Below, piece after piece: positions 53,757-63,244 of a DNA stretch of 64,000 nucleotides (position 1 is its first letter; each line of letters starts with the position of its first letter). The stretch is taken from contig NZ_JAKVME010000001.1 in the NCBI RefSeq assembly GCF_022483985.1, positions 1,054,001 through 1,118,000 of the forward strand, given 5' to 3'. This DNA comes from Acetobacter sp. (lineage in GTDB: Bacteria > Pseudomonadota > Alphaproteobacteria > Acetobacterales > Acetobacteraceae). The notes beneath the pieces are model-generated. The model saw only the letters and a program-made list of their open reading frames with translations, ran no database searches and was not told where the DNA came from. A program made the position numbers and the translations under genes.

Positions 53757-56756
53757 TCATTGGCGTGCATCTTCCAGCACGCCCGCCACCGCAGCGTCAA
53801 ACCGCTCCGGAGCACAGTCTTCCGCGAGGCGCTTCAGCGCACCTTCGCGGATGTGGCTCCAGAATGCTTCGTCACGATAAAGCCGGATGACCGCATCAGC
53901 GAATACTCCCGCATCGGGAGTCCCACCGGACACGATATCCTCTCCATCCGTCCAGCCCAGTTGCGCGATCAGCAGGTCGCTGGCCACGACAGGCAGGCCG
54001 AAGGAAGCGCTCTCGTGAATTTTGTAAGGAATGCCCCCGGCAAAGCGGGTCGGGGCGATGAACACCCGGTGCGCGTCATAAAACGGCCCCAGATCCTCGA
54101 CTTCGCCGATGATATCCAGTCCTTCGAACTCGTTCAGGCATGACAGATCGACCTTGCGCGAGCGTGAACCAACCACGGTCAACCTGACCTCACTCCCAAG
54201 TTCAGCCCTCACCGCCGGCATGACTTCCCGGCCGAACCAGATCAGCGAGTCAAGATTGGGAGACTCAGCATCCACAATCGCCCCCACGAAAAGCAGGTCT
54301 TTTCTCTCTAAGAAGCTCTTTCCGGTCGCACGTGTCTGTAGCGAATGGCCAAGCACCACCACATTCTGATGCCCGGCGCGTCGGATGAATTCAGCTTCCC
54401 TCTCGGTGACCGCGACGACCTTCTGGCAGAAATACGCGCACTCGAACTCTTCCCGCAGGGCTGCATCGAGATTTTTCGACGTCGCCTTTTCCGTAAGCCC
54501 CAGCACCTGATCCCTGAGCACAAGGCGGGGACTGATGACGGCTTCCGTATCGAGAATGAACTCGGTTCCCGGCAGATAGCGACTGTTCTTGTGCAGAACC
54601 GGCAGCAGTCTCGCCAGATTGTGGGTGCGGCCGATCCACACCAGATCAAACGCCCCGGCCCGCTCTTCCAGAAACCTGTCCAGATCCTCGGCCGAACGGT
54701 CAAAGAGAACTTCGACCGTATCCGGGAAATCGCCATAGACACGGCTGAGCGAATGGTAGTGCGCATCGACCGGGAAAACGGTCACTGCACAGCCCTGACG
54801 CGCCATGCTGCGCACGATGTCGTTTGACCGCACATACCCGGAGCCAAGGCTCCGCAAGGGAATACGATCTTCAATAAACAGGATGCGCAGCCCGTTTGTC
54901 GGGCGTGAGCGGGCAAGAATGGCGTTCCCTGCGTGCGCCGGATACTGCCCGCGCAGGAACTCGGCCTGTCTGGAGACGAAGATACGCCGGTTCCGCTGCA
55001 TCAGCGCCTGCGAGCTGTTTGAGCAGGATGAGCCGAATTCGAGGTGCTCGATCACGACGAACGGGTCGTAGACCACCCGATATCCACTCTGGATGATCCG
55101 TGCACAGAAGTCGGACTCCTCGAAGTAGGCTGGCGCATAGGCTTCATCGAAGCCGCCCAGCTTCTTCGCGATGGCTGCGGAGACCATCAGGAACGCTCCG
55201 GAGCAGTAATCCACGTCCCGGACGAAATTCGCTTCCGGACAGTTGGGATCGGCGTCGCGCAGGTAGCCGTAGGCGCTGCCATCCCGCCAGATGATCGACC
55301 CTGCTTCCTGCAGACGACCATTGGTCCGAATGATCTTGCCGCCAACCGCGCCGATCTTCGGATCAGACGTCAGACGATCGAGCGCGTTCTGAATCACTCC
55401 GGGCGCCAGCTTCACATCGTTGTTCAGATACAGCACGACGTCAGCCGAAACCATGTCGAGCGCCATGTTGCAGGACAGCAGGAAGCTCGCATTGTGATCA
55501 AGATGCCTGATCGTGGCGCCTGAGACGTAATCTTCCAGCCGTCGCGTTTCATCGCGGGAACCAGAATCGATGAGGATGAGTTCCAGCGCGCCGGGGAAAC
55601 AGTCACGCAGGGAAGCCAGCGCCATCAGGGTCAGCGGAAACTGGTTATACAGCACCATGATGACACTGACAGTCGGGACGCCGCTGTAGGAAAAATCCAG
55701 CGTGCGACGCCCGGCCTCCACCAGAAGACCGGCGGCCTCCCGGCAGAACATCATTTTTGAATGGGCTTCATCCAGAACACCATCGTCGCTCCCGACCTCA
55801 TGACGCTCCTGAGCCGCCACCCAGTGTGCGAACGGGTCACGGAAGATGCCGCTCCCCACGTCGGCGCGCACCATCGGTCTTGCGGCGTACTCCACCAACG
55901 CGATTTCGGGAGAAGGCTGGCGTCCTTCAAAAGCACCGGCAGCCAGAAAATGATCATACCCGGAGCGAAACTGACCGGCGGCGACACACGCGCCGACATC
56001 CGGATAACGCTCCCGGTAGAACGTTTCTGAAAAAGCGGCCTGCGGCGAGTAGCCGACTGCCTCGCCCACGATCAGATAGTGATGCAGAGCGCAGGAAAAT
56101 GATCCCTCCTCGATCAGCGTCCTGACTTCAGGATACTGTTCAAGGTACCAGACCGGATCAAAGTACCACGATGCCCGAACGCGATCGGCATCACCGTTCC
56201 GGTTCTCGATGAACCATCTGAAACCGGAAAAATCCGCTTCGACCTGTCGGGTGACATGCTGGCTGAAGACGGCTGGATCGAAGAACAGGCTGCCAGTCCG
56301 AAAGCCACCATCTCCTTCGGAGAGATAGTGGTCATACCCGTTGGCGAGTCCTGCCGTCCTGAGTGCGGCTCCTGTCAGATCGGGTTCGTGGGCGCGATAG
56401 AACGTCTCCGAGAACAGCCAGTGTGGAGAATGGCTGCGGTAGCCCTGCTCCACATAATGCTGAAAGCCTGAACGAACCTTTCCTTCCACGATGGATGCCG
56501 CAACATCCTGATGCACGGAACGATACCAGCCCTCGTCGAACCATCGGTTGGGCGCATAGCCCCGCCCCTGACCAACAGCCCGATAGTGACCGAGTGCATT
56601 GGCGCCTATACCCGCACCCAGATCACGCTTCACATCCGGATAAGTCTCGACATACCAGTTTTCGTCGAAGCGAAGCCATACGGGTATCCGTACCGCCTCA
56701 CCTCCCTCCCATTCAAAAACGGCAGGTCCACTGAATGTCTCGTCATCGCGCTGCAT
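53757..56756 (-). CDS. Bifunctional GT2-GT4 glycosyltransferase with N-terminal YPDV repeats
   Basis: 999 residues in three parts. Residues ~15-290 hold six repeats of about 45 residues with the pattern F-D/E-x-x-W/F-Y-x-x-x-Y-P-D-V..H-Y-x-x-x-G (for example WYVETYPDV, WYLEQYPEV, FYRERYPDV; the fourth is degenerate). Residues ~355-610 are a GT-A domain: VSVIMVLYNQFPLTL, ILIDSGSRDETR, LYLNNDVKLAPG (DxD-like NDV) and ESDFCARI. Residues ~625-995 are a GT-B family 4 domain with RILFIEDRIPL and FAGGIPYKIHESASFGLPVVAS. It likely adds two successive sugars. It stands 26 bases behind the 1117-residue gene. Confidence 0.88.
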   Translation of the reverse strand: MQRDDETFSGPAVFEWEGGEAVRIPVWLRFDENWYVETYPDVKRDLGAGIGANALGHYRAVGQGRGYAPNRWFDEGWYRSVHQDVAASIVEGKVRSGFQHYVEQGYRSHSPHWLFSETFYRAHEPDLTGAALRTAGLANGYDHYLSEGDGGFRTGSLFFDPAVFSQHVTRQVEADFSGFRWFIENRNGDADRVRASWYFDPVWYLEQYPEVRTLIEEGSFSCALHHYLIVGEAVGYSPQAAFSETFYRERYPDVGACVAAGQFRSGYDHFLAAGAFEGRQPSPEIALVEYAARPMVRADVGSGIFRDPFAHWVAAQERHEVGSDDGVLDEAHSKMMFCREAAGLLVEAGRRTLDFSYSGVPTVSVIMVLYNQFPLTLMALASLRDCFPGALELILIDSGSRDETRRLEDYVSGATIRHLDHNASFLLSCNMALDMVSADVVLYLNNDVKLAPGVIQNALDRLTSDPKIGAVGGKIIRTNGRLQEAGSIIWRDGSAYGYLRDADPNCPEANFVRDVDYCSGAFLMVSAAIAKKLGGFDEAYAPAYFEESDFCARIIQSGYRVVYDPFVVIEHLEFGSSCSNSSQALMQRNRRIFVSRQAEFLRGQYPAHAGNAILARSRPTNGLRILFIEDRIPLRSLGSGYVRSNDIVRSMARQGCAVTVFPVDAHYHSLSRVYGDFPDTVEVLFDRSAEDLDRFLEERAGAFDLVWIGRTHNLARLLPVLHKNSRYLPGTEFILDTEAVISPRLVLRDQVLGLTEKATSKNLDAALREEFECAYFCQKVVAVTEREAEFIRRAGHQNVVVLGHSLQTRATGKSFLERKDLLFVGAIVDAESPNLDSLIWFGREVMPAVRAELGSEVRLTVVGSRSRKVDLSCLNEFEGLDIIGEVEDLGPFYDAHRVFIAPTRFAGGIPYKIHESASFGLPVVASDLLIAQLGWTDGEDIVSGGTPDAGVFADAVIRLYRDEAFWSHIREGALKRLAEDCAPERFDAAVAGVLEDARQ

Positions 56757-56782
56757 GCGCTGGCGCTTACCCTGACTGCCGC

Positions 56783-59700
56783 TCAGTGTTCGACAAGGTC
56801 GCGCACGGTTTCAGCACAGTAATCGATAACGGTTTTGACGGCGGCCGCTTCCTCTACGGTCCGGACCTGACTGTCTTCACATAGGATGCGGATGCCCGTG
56901 GTCTGGAAGCCGACTTCATCACCGACCACGTTCAGCAGCCCGACACGATACCAGCCGCTCAGCGTTTCGTTGAAACCCTTGCTCAGACTCAGATTGCCGA
57001 CAAAGCCCACGCAGAGCGGAGCATCATGGAAAATGGTCTGCACGTCCTGACGGATGAGCCGCGAAGTCGCCATGAAGATCGGCGCGCCAGTTTCCTCGTT
57101 GACCAGCACGACATAGACCTGACCCGCCCGCGAGAGACCGCGGAGGAAGGCCCAGCCACGAACGATCAGATCGCTTTCCGGCAGATCACGTTCATGATGA
57201 CCACCGTCTTCAACGAGACCGCTGAAGTGATCGATGTAATATTGCAGCTCGCCCTTGTACTGCTGCCCGATCCTGCTGCCGAGCGCAGACAGCTTGATGC
57301 CTCTCAGCACACCGTCACTCTCGGAGACGCGCTCGAAATCACGCAGGATCTGACCATTGGAAGGAGGCAGACGCGCAATGCTGACAATACGACCGCCTTC
57401 AACCTCGATCTGGACGGACGTCAACTGGAATGCGCCCTTGCCGTGAACGATGTTGACGAGGCCGATGCGGAAAACACCCTCACACCACTTCCCACGCAGC
57501 GCGACCTGAGCGGAAAAACCCGAACGACGCGGCGCGCCGGGGAACAGGCCCGTGACGTCCGAACGCACTTCACGGGCTGTCGGAATGAAGATGGGGGGAA
57601 TGTCTTCCTCGCCCATCAGGACGGCATAGAGATGCCCGGAACCGGAAACGCCCGGAACCACATACCAGCCGCGGATGTGGAAGGCGTCGGCCACGACAAA
57701 ATCTTCGTCTTCATATTCCGCGAAAACATGGCGGCAGACATCGTCGATATAATATTCCGCTCCCTGAATCGAATACCAGTCAGTGACTGTTTCAGGCAGC
57801 TCAATGGCCAGATCCCGCGTCGTCGGAGGATCGAAGATGTGGCGCGGGGGAGCCTGATTTTTCCATGAGGCGTGTGGCAGCAGATGCACCTGTCCGACAT
57901 CGAACTGCACGTTACTGCTTCCCATATCGCGACGAGGGGCGACATCACGATAAATCTGGAGCAGCTCATCGCCGTATGTCCGGGCGTCGGTCCAGAGATG
58001 CGGCCCGATATTGGCCATAAGCTGCCTGCGTACGCTCTCACTGCAACGGATCAGCTCAAGACGTTGCAGCACATCTGCAGGACTGCCAATCGGCACCTTG
58101 AAGCCGTTGACACCATCTTCCACACGATCACCCAGCGCGCCGACATCCGTCACGACCGGAATAAGGCCGCTCTGCCAAGCTTCGGAGAGTGAAATGCAGT
58201 AGGTTTCGGGCCAGATCGACAGATTAAGGGCCACGTCCGCGACCTTCAGGGCCTCGACATCGCCTGCGGAATAGCGCCCGTAAACATGCACGTTGTTTTT
58301 GTGCATGTTGTTGAGGATACCTTCATATTCCGGATGAACATATCCAAAGATATGGAACTCGAAGAGATCGGAATTGGCCATCTCGATAATGCTGAGAACC
58401 GCATCCGCACCCTTGGTACGCAGGAAGTTACCGATCACGGCGACCCCCAGACGACGACCATCCAGCGACGCATAGGTTTTCGCCACGATAGGAGACGTCG
58501 GTTCCGGAGAAGGAATACCGAGCGTCAGGCTGACTTTCTTCTCAAGGTGCGGATAAATCTCATGGGTCAGGTCATGTGAATGTTTGGTCCCGAACAGGAT
58601 CACGTCCACAGATTCAAGCATTTTCGACACAAACGCACGGCGTGTCTGCTCACCGCCGAACTCGACATTATCCGAGCGTTTCATGGAAATATCGGCAGCC
58701 AGAACCCACTTCACTTCCTCCTCGCAATAGCGGAGTTCATGGTTCAGCAGATTGTAGCGGGACGACAGCAGGAAGAAATCATGCGCCGAAAACACCACGC
58801 CGACACCATTCGCCTTGGCGATGATCGGCAGTGAGAGGCAATGATGGCCCAGATGCTGGAAATGCACGATATCGAAATTGTACTGACTGATCGCGGCTGA
58901 AAACGCCATTTCTTCCGGGCCGTCGCACATCGTGTCGAGCCAGCCGGTATCCGGCACGTCGAAGCTCTCGATCTCGCGGCCGCTGGCATCCGTCAGACGG
59001 CACATGCCGTCACGATGCAGCCAGTAGAAGAACTCCACTTCACGCAGCAGCATGGAGGCGATGGTCTGCTGATAGACCTCAACGCCGCCCCATGCCTGCT
59101 CATGAATGGTGGAATGCGTGCACATCAGCACACGCAGACGACCACGGCGCGCAGGCACGGACTCCTCTTTCGACACGACATGGCGGCCGAAATCCGCACC
59201 GGTCACGTCCATCATCTTCTTCAGACGATGCTCATACAGATGGGCGTCCAGAACGGCTTTCTGTGCGGCAGTCGCCTGCTTGCGGCGCAGGGACTTGTTG
59301 GCCAGCAGCGCGGCGATATGCTCGATCACGCCCTCGACAGAACGCGCCATGCTCGCGCCCGCGACTTCATGGATATACTGCTCGTCAAGCTGTTCACCTG
59401 CCTCGACGACCTGCGCCGTGCCGGCAAGACCAAGCTCATAAAAACGAGGCCCCGGCGCGGTCGCCTGCCCGACATCGCCGTGGCTGGCATAGTCACGGAA
59501 CATGGTCAGCGTGACGGCGCTGGCGTTGGCGAAATCGATGAACGCCTCATGGCTGATCGGGCGCTGGATGGCGAGATCGGCCAGATCGGCGGGCAGAGGC
59601 GGCAGATATTCATTGCCGGGACAGACCAGCTTAATTCTGGCGTCCGGGAAGGCCGTGATGACGCGACGCAGGGTCTCGACGCGATTCGGCCACATCGTGC

Positions 59701-60136
59701 CGGCAAAGAAGATATCGTAATCGAGTTCAGCGGCTGTCTTCACCTTGCGTTCATGCAGGGACAGACTGGCCCCGAGAGGCAGATAATGCCCCTTGCCCTG
59801 ATAGAACTCCACGCAAGACGGATCATTGGTGAAGACGTAATCGAAGAAACCGATGTTATCGACGTTGAAAGATACCATGAACGGGTCTTCGAACGCCCAG
59901 AAAATCATCGTCTTGAAGGCTGGTCTGACGCGACGCATCAGCTCCATGTTGATCCGCTGACCGTCGATGCAGATCAGGACATCATGTTCGCCCTGCGCGG
60001 CCAGATCAGCAAGAGACATGTTGTCGGCGACGACAACATTGCCGTCACCAAGGACCGTTTTGGCGGCTCGTTCAAAGGCAAGGGTAAGGTAGTAGTTCGG
60101 ATTATGCGTGTAGTTCGTATTGTATATGACTGCCAT
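56783..60136 (-). CDS. Multidomain glycosyltransferase: CgeB-like, GT4 and two C-terminal GW-type modules
   Basis: 1117 residues. Residues ~1-310 are CgeB-like (FKTMIFWAFEDPFMVSF, YDIFFAGTMWPNR, GPRFYELGLAGTAQVVEAG). Residues ~335-735 are a GT4 domain (LMCTHSTIHEQAWGGVEVY, VVFSAHDFFLLSSRYNLL, ISLSEAWQSGLIPVVTDVGAL with the Glu motif). The tail has two similar modules near residues 815-925 (IRGWYVVPGVSGSGHLYAVL..REVRSDV..RRSGF) and 980-1090 (VRGWAFLRGLSRAGQVYVVL..RLIRQDV..CVGF). These recall the GW module of the adhesin and glycosyltransferase at 17.8-23.2 kb. It is the first gene of the three-gene cluster. Confidence 0.88.
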   Translation of the reverse strand: MAVIYNTNYTHNPNYYLTLAFERAAKTVLGDGNVVVADNMSLADLAAQGEHDVLICIDGQRINMELMRRVRPAFKTMIFWAFEDPFMVSFNVDNIGFFDYVFTNDPSCVEFYQGKGHYLPLGASLSLHERKVKTAAELDYDIFFAGTMWPNRVETLRRVITAFPDARIKLVCPGNEYLPPLPADLADLAIQRPISHEAFIDFANASAVTLTMFRDYASHGDVGQATAPGPRFYELGLAGTAQVVEAGEQLDEQYIHEVAGASMARSVEGVIEHIAALLANKSLRRKQATAAQKAVLDAHLYEHRLKKMMDVTGADFGRHVVSKEESVPARRGRLRVLMCTHSTIHEQAWGGVEVYQQTIASMLLREVEFFYWLHRDGMCRLTDASGREIESFDVPDTGWLDTMCDGPEEMAFSAAISQYNFDIVHFQHLGHHCLSLPIIAKANGVGVVFSAHDFFLLSSRYNLLNHELRYCEEEVKWVLAADISMKRSDNVEFGGEQTRRAFVSKMLESVDVILFGTKHSHDLTHEIYPHLEKKVSLTLGIPSPEPTSPIVAKTYASLDGRRLGVAVIGNFLRTKGADAVLSIIEMANSDLFEFHIFGYVHPEYEGILNNMHKNNVHVYGRYSAGDVEALKVADVALNLSIWPETYCISLSEAWQSGLIPVVTDVGALGDRVEDGVNGFKVPIGSPADVLQRLELIRCSESVRRQLMANIGPHLWTDARTYGDELLQIYRDVAPRRDMGSSNVQFDVGQVHLLPHASWKNQAPPRHIFDPPTTRDLAIELPETVTDWYSIQGAEYYIDDVCRHVFAEYEDEDFVVADAFHIRGWYVVPGVSGSGHLYAVLMGEEDIPPIFIPTAREVRSDVTGLFPGAPRRSGFSAQVALRGKWCEGVFRIGLVNIVHGKGAFQLTSVQIEVEGGRIVSIARLPPSNGQILRDFERVSESDGVLRGIKLSALGSRIGQQYKGELQYYIDHFSGLVEDGGHHERDLPESDLIVRGWAFLRGLSRAGQVYVVLVNEETGAPIFMATSRLIRQDVQTIFHDAPLCVGFVGNLSLSKGFNETLSGWYRVGLLNVVGDEVGFQTTGIRILCEDSQVRTVEEAAAVKTVIDYCAETVRDLVEH

Positions 60137-60273
60137 TGACCTACGCCGACGTTTCCGTCTTCGCCTTCCCTGAATAACTACACAGATCGAACATCAATTC
60201 TTTTTGAGACTTTACCGCAAAGACCGACCCGGCAAAAGACCTCCGCTTCAGTCACTTACCTCTGATGAACAAA

Positions 60274-60305
60274 AAAAATGGCATCTCGATGGAGATGCCA
60301 TTTTT
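60274..60305 (-). terminator. Strong intrinsic terminator of rpsA
   Basis: A 14-bp perfect stem (arms aaaaatggcatctc and its complement) with a 4-base loop. On the minus strand it is followed by eight T, and it begins 26 bases after the rpsA stop. Confidence 0.9.
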
Positions 60306-60330
60306 CACAATCAGACTAAGATCGCCTTAA

Positions 60331-62043
60331 TCAGGCGTCCGCGCTCCGACGACGGATCGCTGCGCTGAGGATGTCACCCAACGAAGCGCCGCTGTCAGAA
60401 GAGCCATACTCGTTGATGGCCTGCTTGTCCTCGTCCTGCTCACGACCACGGATGGTCAGGGCAAGCTTGCGGGCAGCACGGTCAACCGAGACAACTTTCG
60501 CATCGACGCGCTCACCAACGGCGAAACGCTCCGGACGCTGCTCAGCCTTGTCACGAGCCAGCTCCGTGCGACGGATGAAGCCGGACAGAACGTCGTCAAC
60601 CTTGACTTCGATGCCGTTGGCCTGAACCGCCGTCACCACGCAGGTCACGATCGCACCCTTCTGAACGCCCGTCAGGACGTCAGCGGCAGGATCTTCCTGA
60701 AGCTGCTTGATGCCGAGGGAGATACGCTCTTTCTCCACATCCACGTCGAGGACCTTGGCCTGAACGACCTGACCCTTTTCGTAGTTCTTCATGGCTTCTT
60801 CGCCAGCTTCGTCCCATGACAGGTCGGACATGTGAACCATACCGTCGATGTCGGCGGACAGGCCGATGAACAGACCGAACTCGGTGATGTTGCGGATCTC
60901 GCCTTCCACGATCGAGCCAACCTTGTGCTCTTCCGCGAACTGCTCCCATGGGTTGCGCTGAACCTGCTTCAGGCCGAGCGAGATGCGGCGCTTCGTGCTG
61001 TCCACATCCAGAACCATGACGTCGACTTCCTGCGAAGTAGCGACGATCTTGCCCGGATGGACGTTCTTCTTCGTCCAGGACATCTCGGAAACGTGCACCA
61101 GACCCTCGACGCCCGGCTCCAGTTCGACGAACGCACCGTAATCGGTGATGTTCGTGACGCGACCGGTGAAACGTGCGCCAGACGGATACTTGAGCGCCAC
61201 GTTCTCCCACGGATCAGCCTCAAGCTGCTTCATGCCGAGAGAAATGCGCTGCGTATCCGGGTTGAAGCGGATGACCTGCACGCGAACCGGCTGACCGATC
61301 TGCAGGGCTTCGGACGGGTGGTTGATGCGCTTCCAGGCGATGTCGGTGACATGCAGGAGGCCATCGACGCCGCCGAGGTCCACGAACGCACCGTAGTCGG
61401 TGATGTTCTTGACCACGCCGTCGAGGATCATGCCTTCCTTCAGGCCCTGAATCAGCTCGCTGCGCTGCTCTGCACGGGTCTCTTCAAGAACCGCACGACG
61501 CGAAACGACGATGTTGCCGCGAGCGCGGTCCATCTTCAGAATCTGGAAAGGCTGCGGAACGCCCATGAGCGGAGCCACATCACGAACCGGACGGATATCG
61601 ACCTGGCTGCCCGGCAGGAACGCCATCGCGCCGCCGAGATCAACCGTGAAGCCGCCCTTGACGCGACCATAGATCGTGCCGTTGACGCGCTGGTTGGCCT
61701 CGAAAGCCTTCTCCAGATTGGTCCATGCTTCCTCGCGGCGAGCCTTCTCGCGCGACAGGACGATGGAACCGTCACGGTCTTCGTAACGCTCGATATAGAG
61801 CTCGATGACATCGCCCGGCTTGACTTCCGGAGCAGCGCCCGGCGGGCCGAACTCGCGCAGGGCGACGCGGCCCTCGCTTTTCAGGCCAACGTCAACAATC
61901 GCGAAATCATCGGTCAGGCGGACAACGCAGCCCTTGACCACCGATCCTTCAAAACCGCTATCCTGCCCGAGCGTCTCGTCGAGCAGTGTCGCAAAATCCT
62001 CACCGCGAAAATGATCGGTGGCTGTCTGTGTGGCTGAAGCCAT
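60331..62043 (-). CDS. rpsA: 30S ribosomal protein S1
   Basis: 570 residues with six S1 (OB-fold) repeats, for example GFTVDLGGAMAFLPGSQVD, ITDYGAFVDLGGVDGLLHVTD, ITDYGAFVELEPGVEGLVHVSE and ITEFGLFIGLSADIDGMVHMSD. Repeats one and two, which bind the ribosome, are the most diverged. The protein brings mRNA to the ribosome. AGGGAAACAG precedes the ATG, and a strong terminator lies behind. It is normally preceded by cmk, which here lies elsewhere (27.2 kb). Confidence 0.98.
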   Translation of the reverse strand: MASATQTATDHFRGEDFATLLDETLGQDSGFEGSVVKGCVVRLTDDFAIVDVGLKSEGRVALREFGPPGAAPEVKPGDVIELYIERYEDRDGSIVLSREKARREEAWTNLEKAFEANQRVNGTIYGRVKGGFTVDLGGAMAFLPGSQVDIRPVRDVAPLMGVPQPFQILKMDRARGNIVVSRRAVLEETRAEQRSELIQGLKEGMILDGVVKNITDYGAFVDLGGVDGLLHVTDIAWKRINHPSEALQIGQPVRVQVIRFNPDTQRISLGMKQLEADPWENVALKYPSGARFTGRVTNITDYGAFVELEPGVEGLVHVSEMSWTKKNVHPGKIVATSQEVDVMVLDVDSTKRRISLGLKQVQRNPWEQFAEEHKVGSIVEGEIRNITEFGLFIGLSADIDGMVHMSDLSWDEAGEEAMKNYEKGQVVQAKVLDVDVEKERISLGIKQLQEDPAADVLTGVQKGAIVTCVVTAVQANGIEVKVDDVLSGFIRRTELARDKAEQRPERFAVGERVDAKVVSVDRAARKLALTIRGREQDEDKQAINEYGSSDSGASLGDILSAAIRRRSADA

Positions 62044-62953
62044 GTAGAAACTGTTTCCCTGTCAGGATCGAAATCCCGACATGCCTGCGCCCCGCATACT
62101 GGATGCGAGACGACCTGCCCGCCGCGCCTGTGGCGCCCGCGAGCCTGCTTTCATTACCCGTCGCGCGCGACCACCGCGTACGACTGCGGATGAAAGACAC
62201 CCCCCCTCCCGTCTTGTCAAGAAAATAACGCTTTTCCAGGCGAGCAGACCCCCATCAGGGTGATTACAGAAGCGTGAGCGCCGCTTTTCGACAATCTGCA
62301 TGCCCACTTCATGCAGCAGAATCAGCGAATAAGACCATGAATGCCGTGCTGGCGAGAGCAGCAAACGGGGAGGCCCCACCATCTGTCGCTGAACGTCACG
62401 TTTATCAGCCCAGCCAGTGTTATTGTGGAGGCTTACACCTTACCCCGGCTTAACAGCACGCCTCCACGACAACATCGCCGACAGTATCCGGCACGCCATC
62501 CCTTGCGGCATTGCTCCCGAAGATGAGACGATCATGCCCGATAGTCCTCAACCAGCGTTACCTCTGGCAGCACGACCTACCTGCCCCTTGAAAGTAGTGC
62601 GAAGCAGTCTGCACTCCCTCATTCGGTCCGTTCCTGTTCAACATCGCTCTTACTCAGAACAGGTCCTCTACAAGACCCACGATCAGATCATCTTCCCAAT
62701 ACTGATCGTTGGTCACCGACTTCGCTGCATTGCTTGCCTGACGTAGGCCATGCAGGAACAGCGAGACAGTCTCCGGACCGGACGACAACCCGTCTGGCGG
62801 TTCGGCCTTCCGTTACTGCCGAGCAAAGACCTTTTCTGCATCGCGAAACTTATCCGGCCTACAGACGTCCTTCACAACGCACTGCTTATGTGCCCCTGTA
62901 AGAAAGGGTTGTGATCCTTGGTGCAGCCCCTCCATGCAGGAAAGAGCGTTATC
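62044..62953. other. Long divergent intergenic region between rpsA and the ytcA-like operon
   Basis: About 910 bases with no supported protein gene; frames on both strands are short and lack ribosome binding sites. It contains the rpsA promoter candidate, and an inverted repeat gtggaggc (62425-62432) / gcctccac (62460-62467) that could be part of a structured RNA. No known RNA family (tRNA, 4.5S, tmRNA, RNase P) was recognised. Confidence 0.4.
62192..62220 (-). promoter_or_regulatory. Candidate rpsA promoter
   Basis: On the minus strand there is a perfect TTGACA (62215-62220), then a 17-base spacer with seven consecutive G, then TCTTTC (62192-62197). The -10 is poor. The distance to the rpsA start is about 150 bases, leaving a long leader that could carry S1 autoregulation. 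Confidence 0.35.
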
Positions 62954-63241
62954 GTGGCGCGTCCACCTTCCCTTATCGACCTGAAATCCGTCGCCACGGC
63001 ATCCGGCCTTCTGACGCTCACGGGCTGTTCTTTACAGGGAGCGCCCTCCTTCCCTCTTGTCGGAGCCTATTTCCCCGCATGGATGATGTGCGCCCTCATC
63101 GGCATTCTCACCGCCATCGGCTTTCGCGTGGCTTTTCTCGCGCTCGGGATTGATGCCATCCTGAGATTCCGGCTTTTTACCTACGTCTCTCTGGGCGTAC
63201 TCATGGCCCTGCTTGTGTGGGCGCTGGTATTCGGACCCTGA
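62954..63241 (+). CDS. YtcA-like small membrane lipoprotein
   Basis: 95 residues from the GTG at 62954 (AGGAAAGAG seven bases before). The lipobox is LTLTGC, then SLQGAPSFPLVGAYFPAWM, and two membrane helices (MCALIGILTAIGFRVAFLAL and LFTYVSLGVLMALLVWALVF). This matches the YtcA family, which in enterobacteria precedes mdtN-mdtO-mdtP. The following gene, 3 bases behind, is an MdtN-like periplasmic adaptor, which supports the assignment. Confidence 0.75.
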   Translation: MARPPSLIDLKSVATASGLLTLTGCSLQGAPSFPLVGAYFPAWMMCALIGILTAIGFRVAFLALGIDAILRFRLFTYVSLGVLMALLVWALVFGP

Positions 63242-63244
63242 CCC

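Noticed and set aside
59015..60139. 374-codon plus-strand frame
   Set aside because: Antisense to the N-terminus of the 1117-residue glycosyltransferase; shadow frame.
60832..62037. 401-codon plus-strand frame
   Set aside because: Exact antisense of rpsA; its repetitive look only mirrors the S1 repeats.
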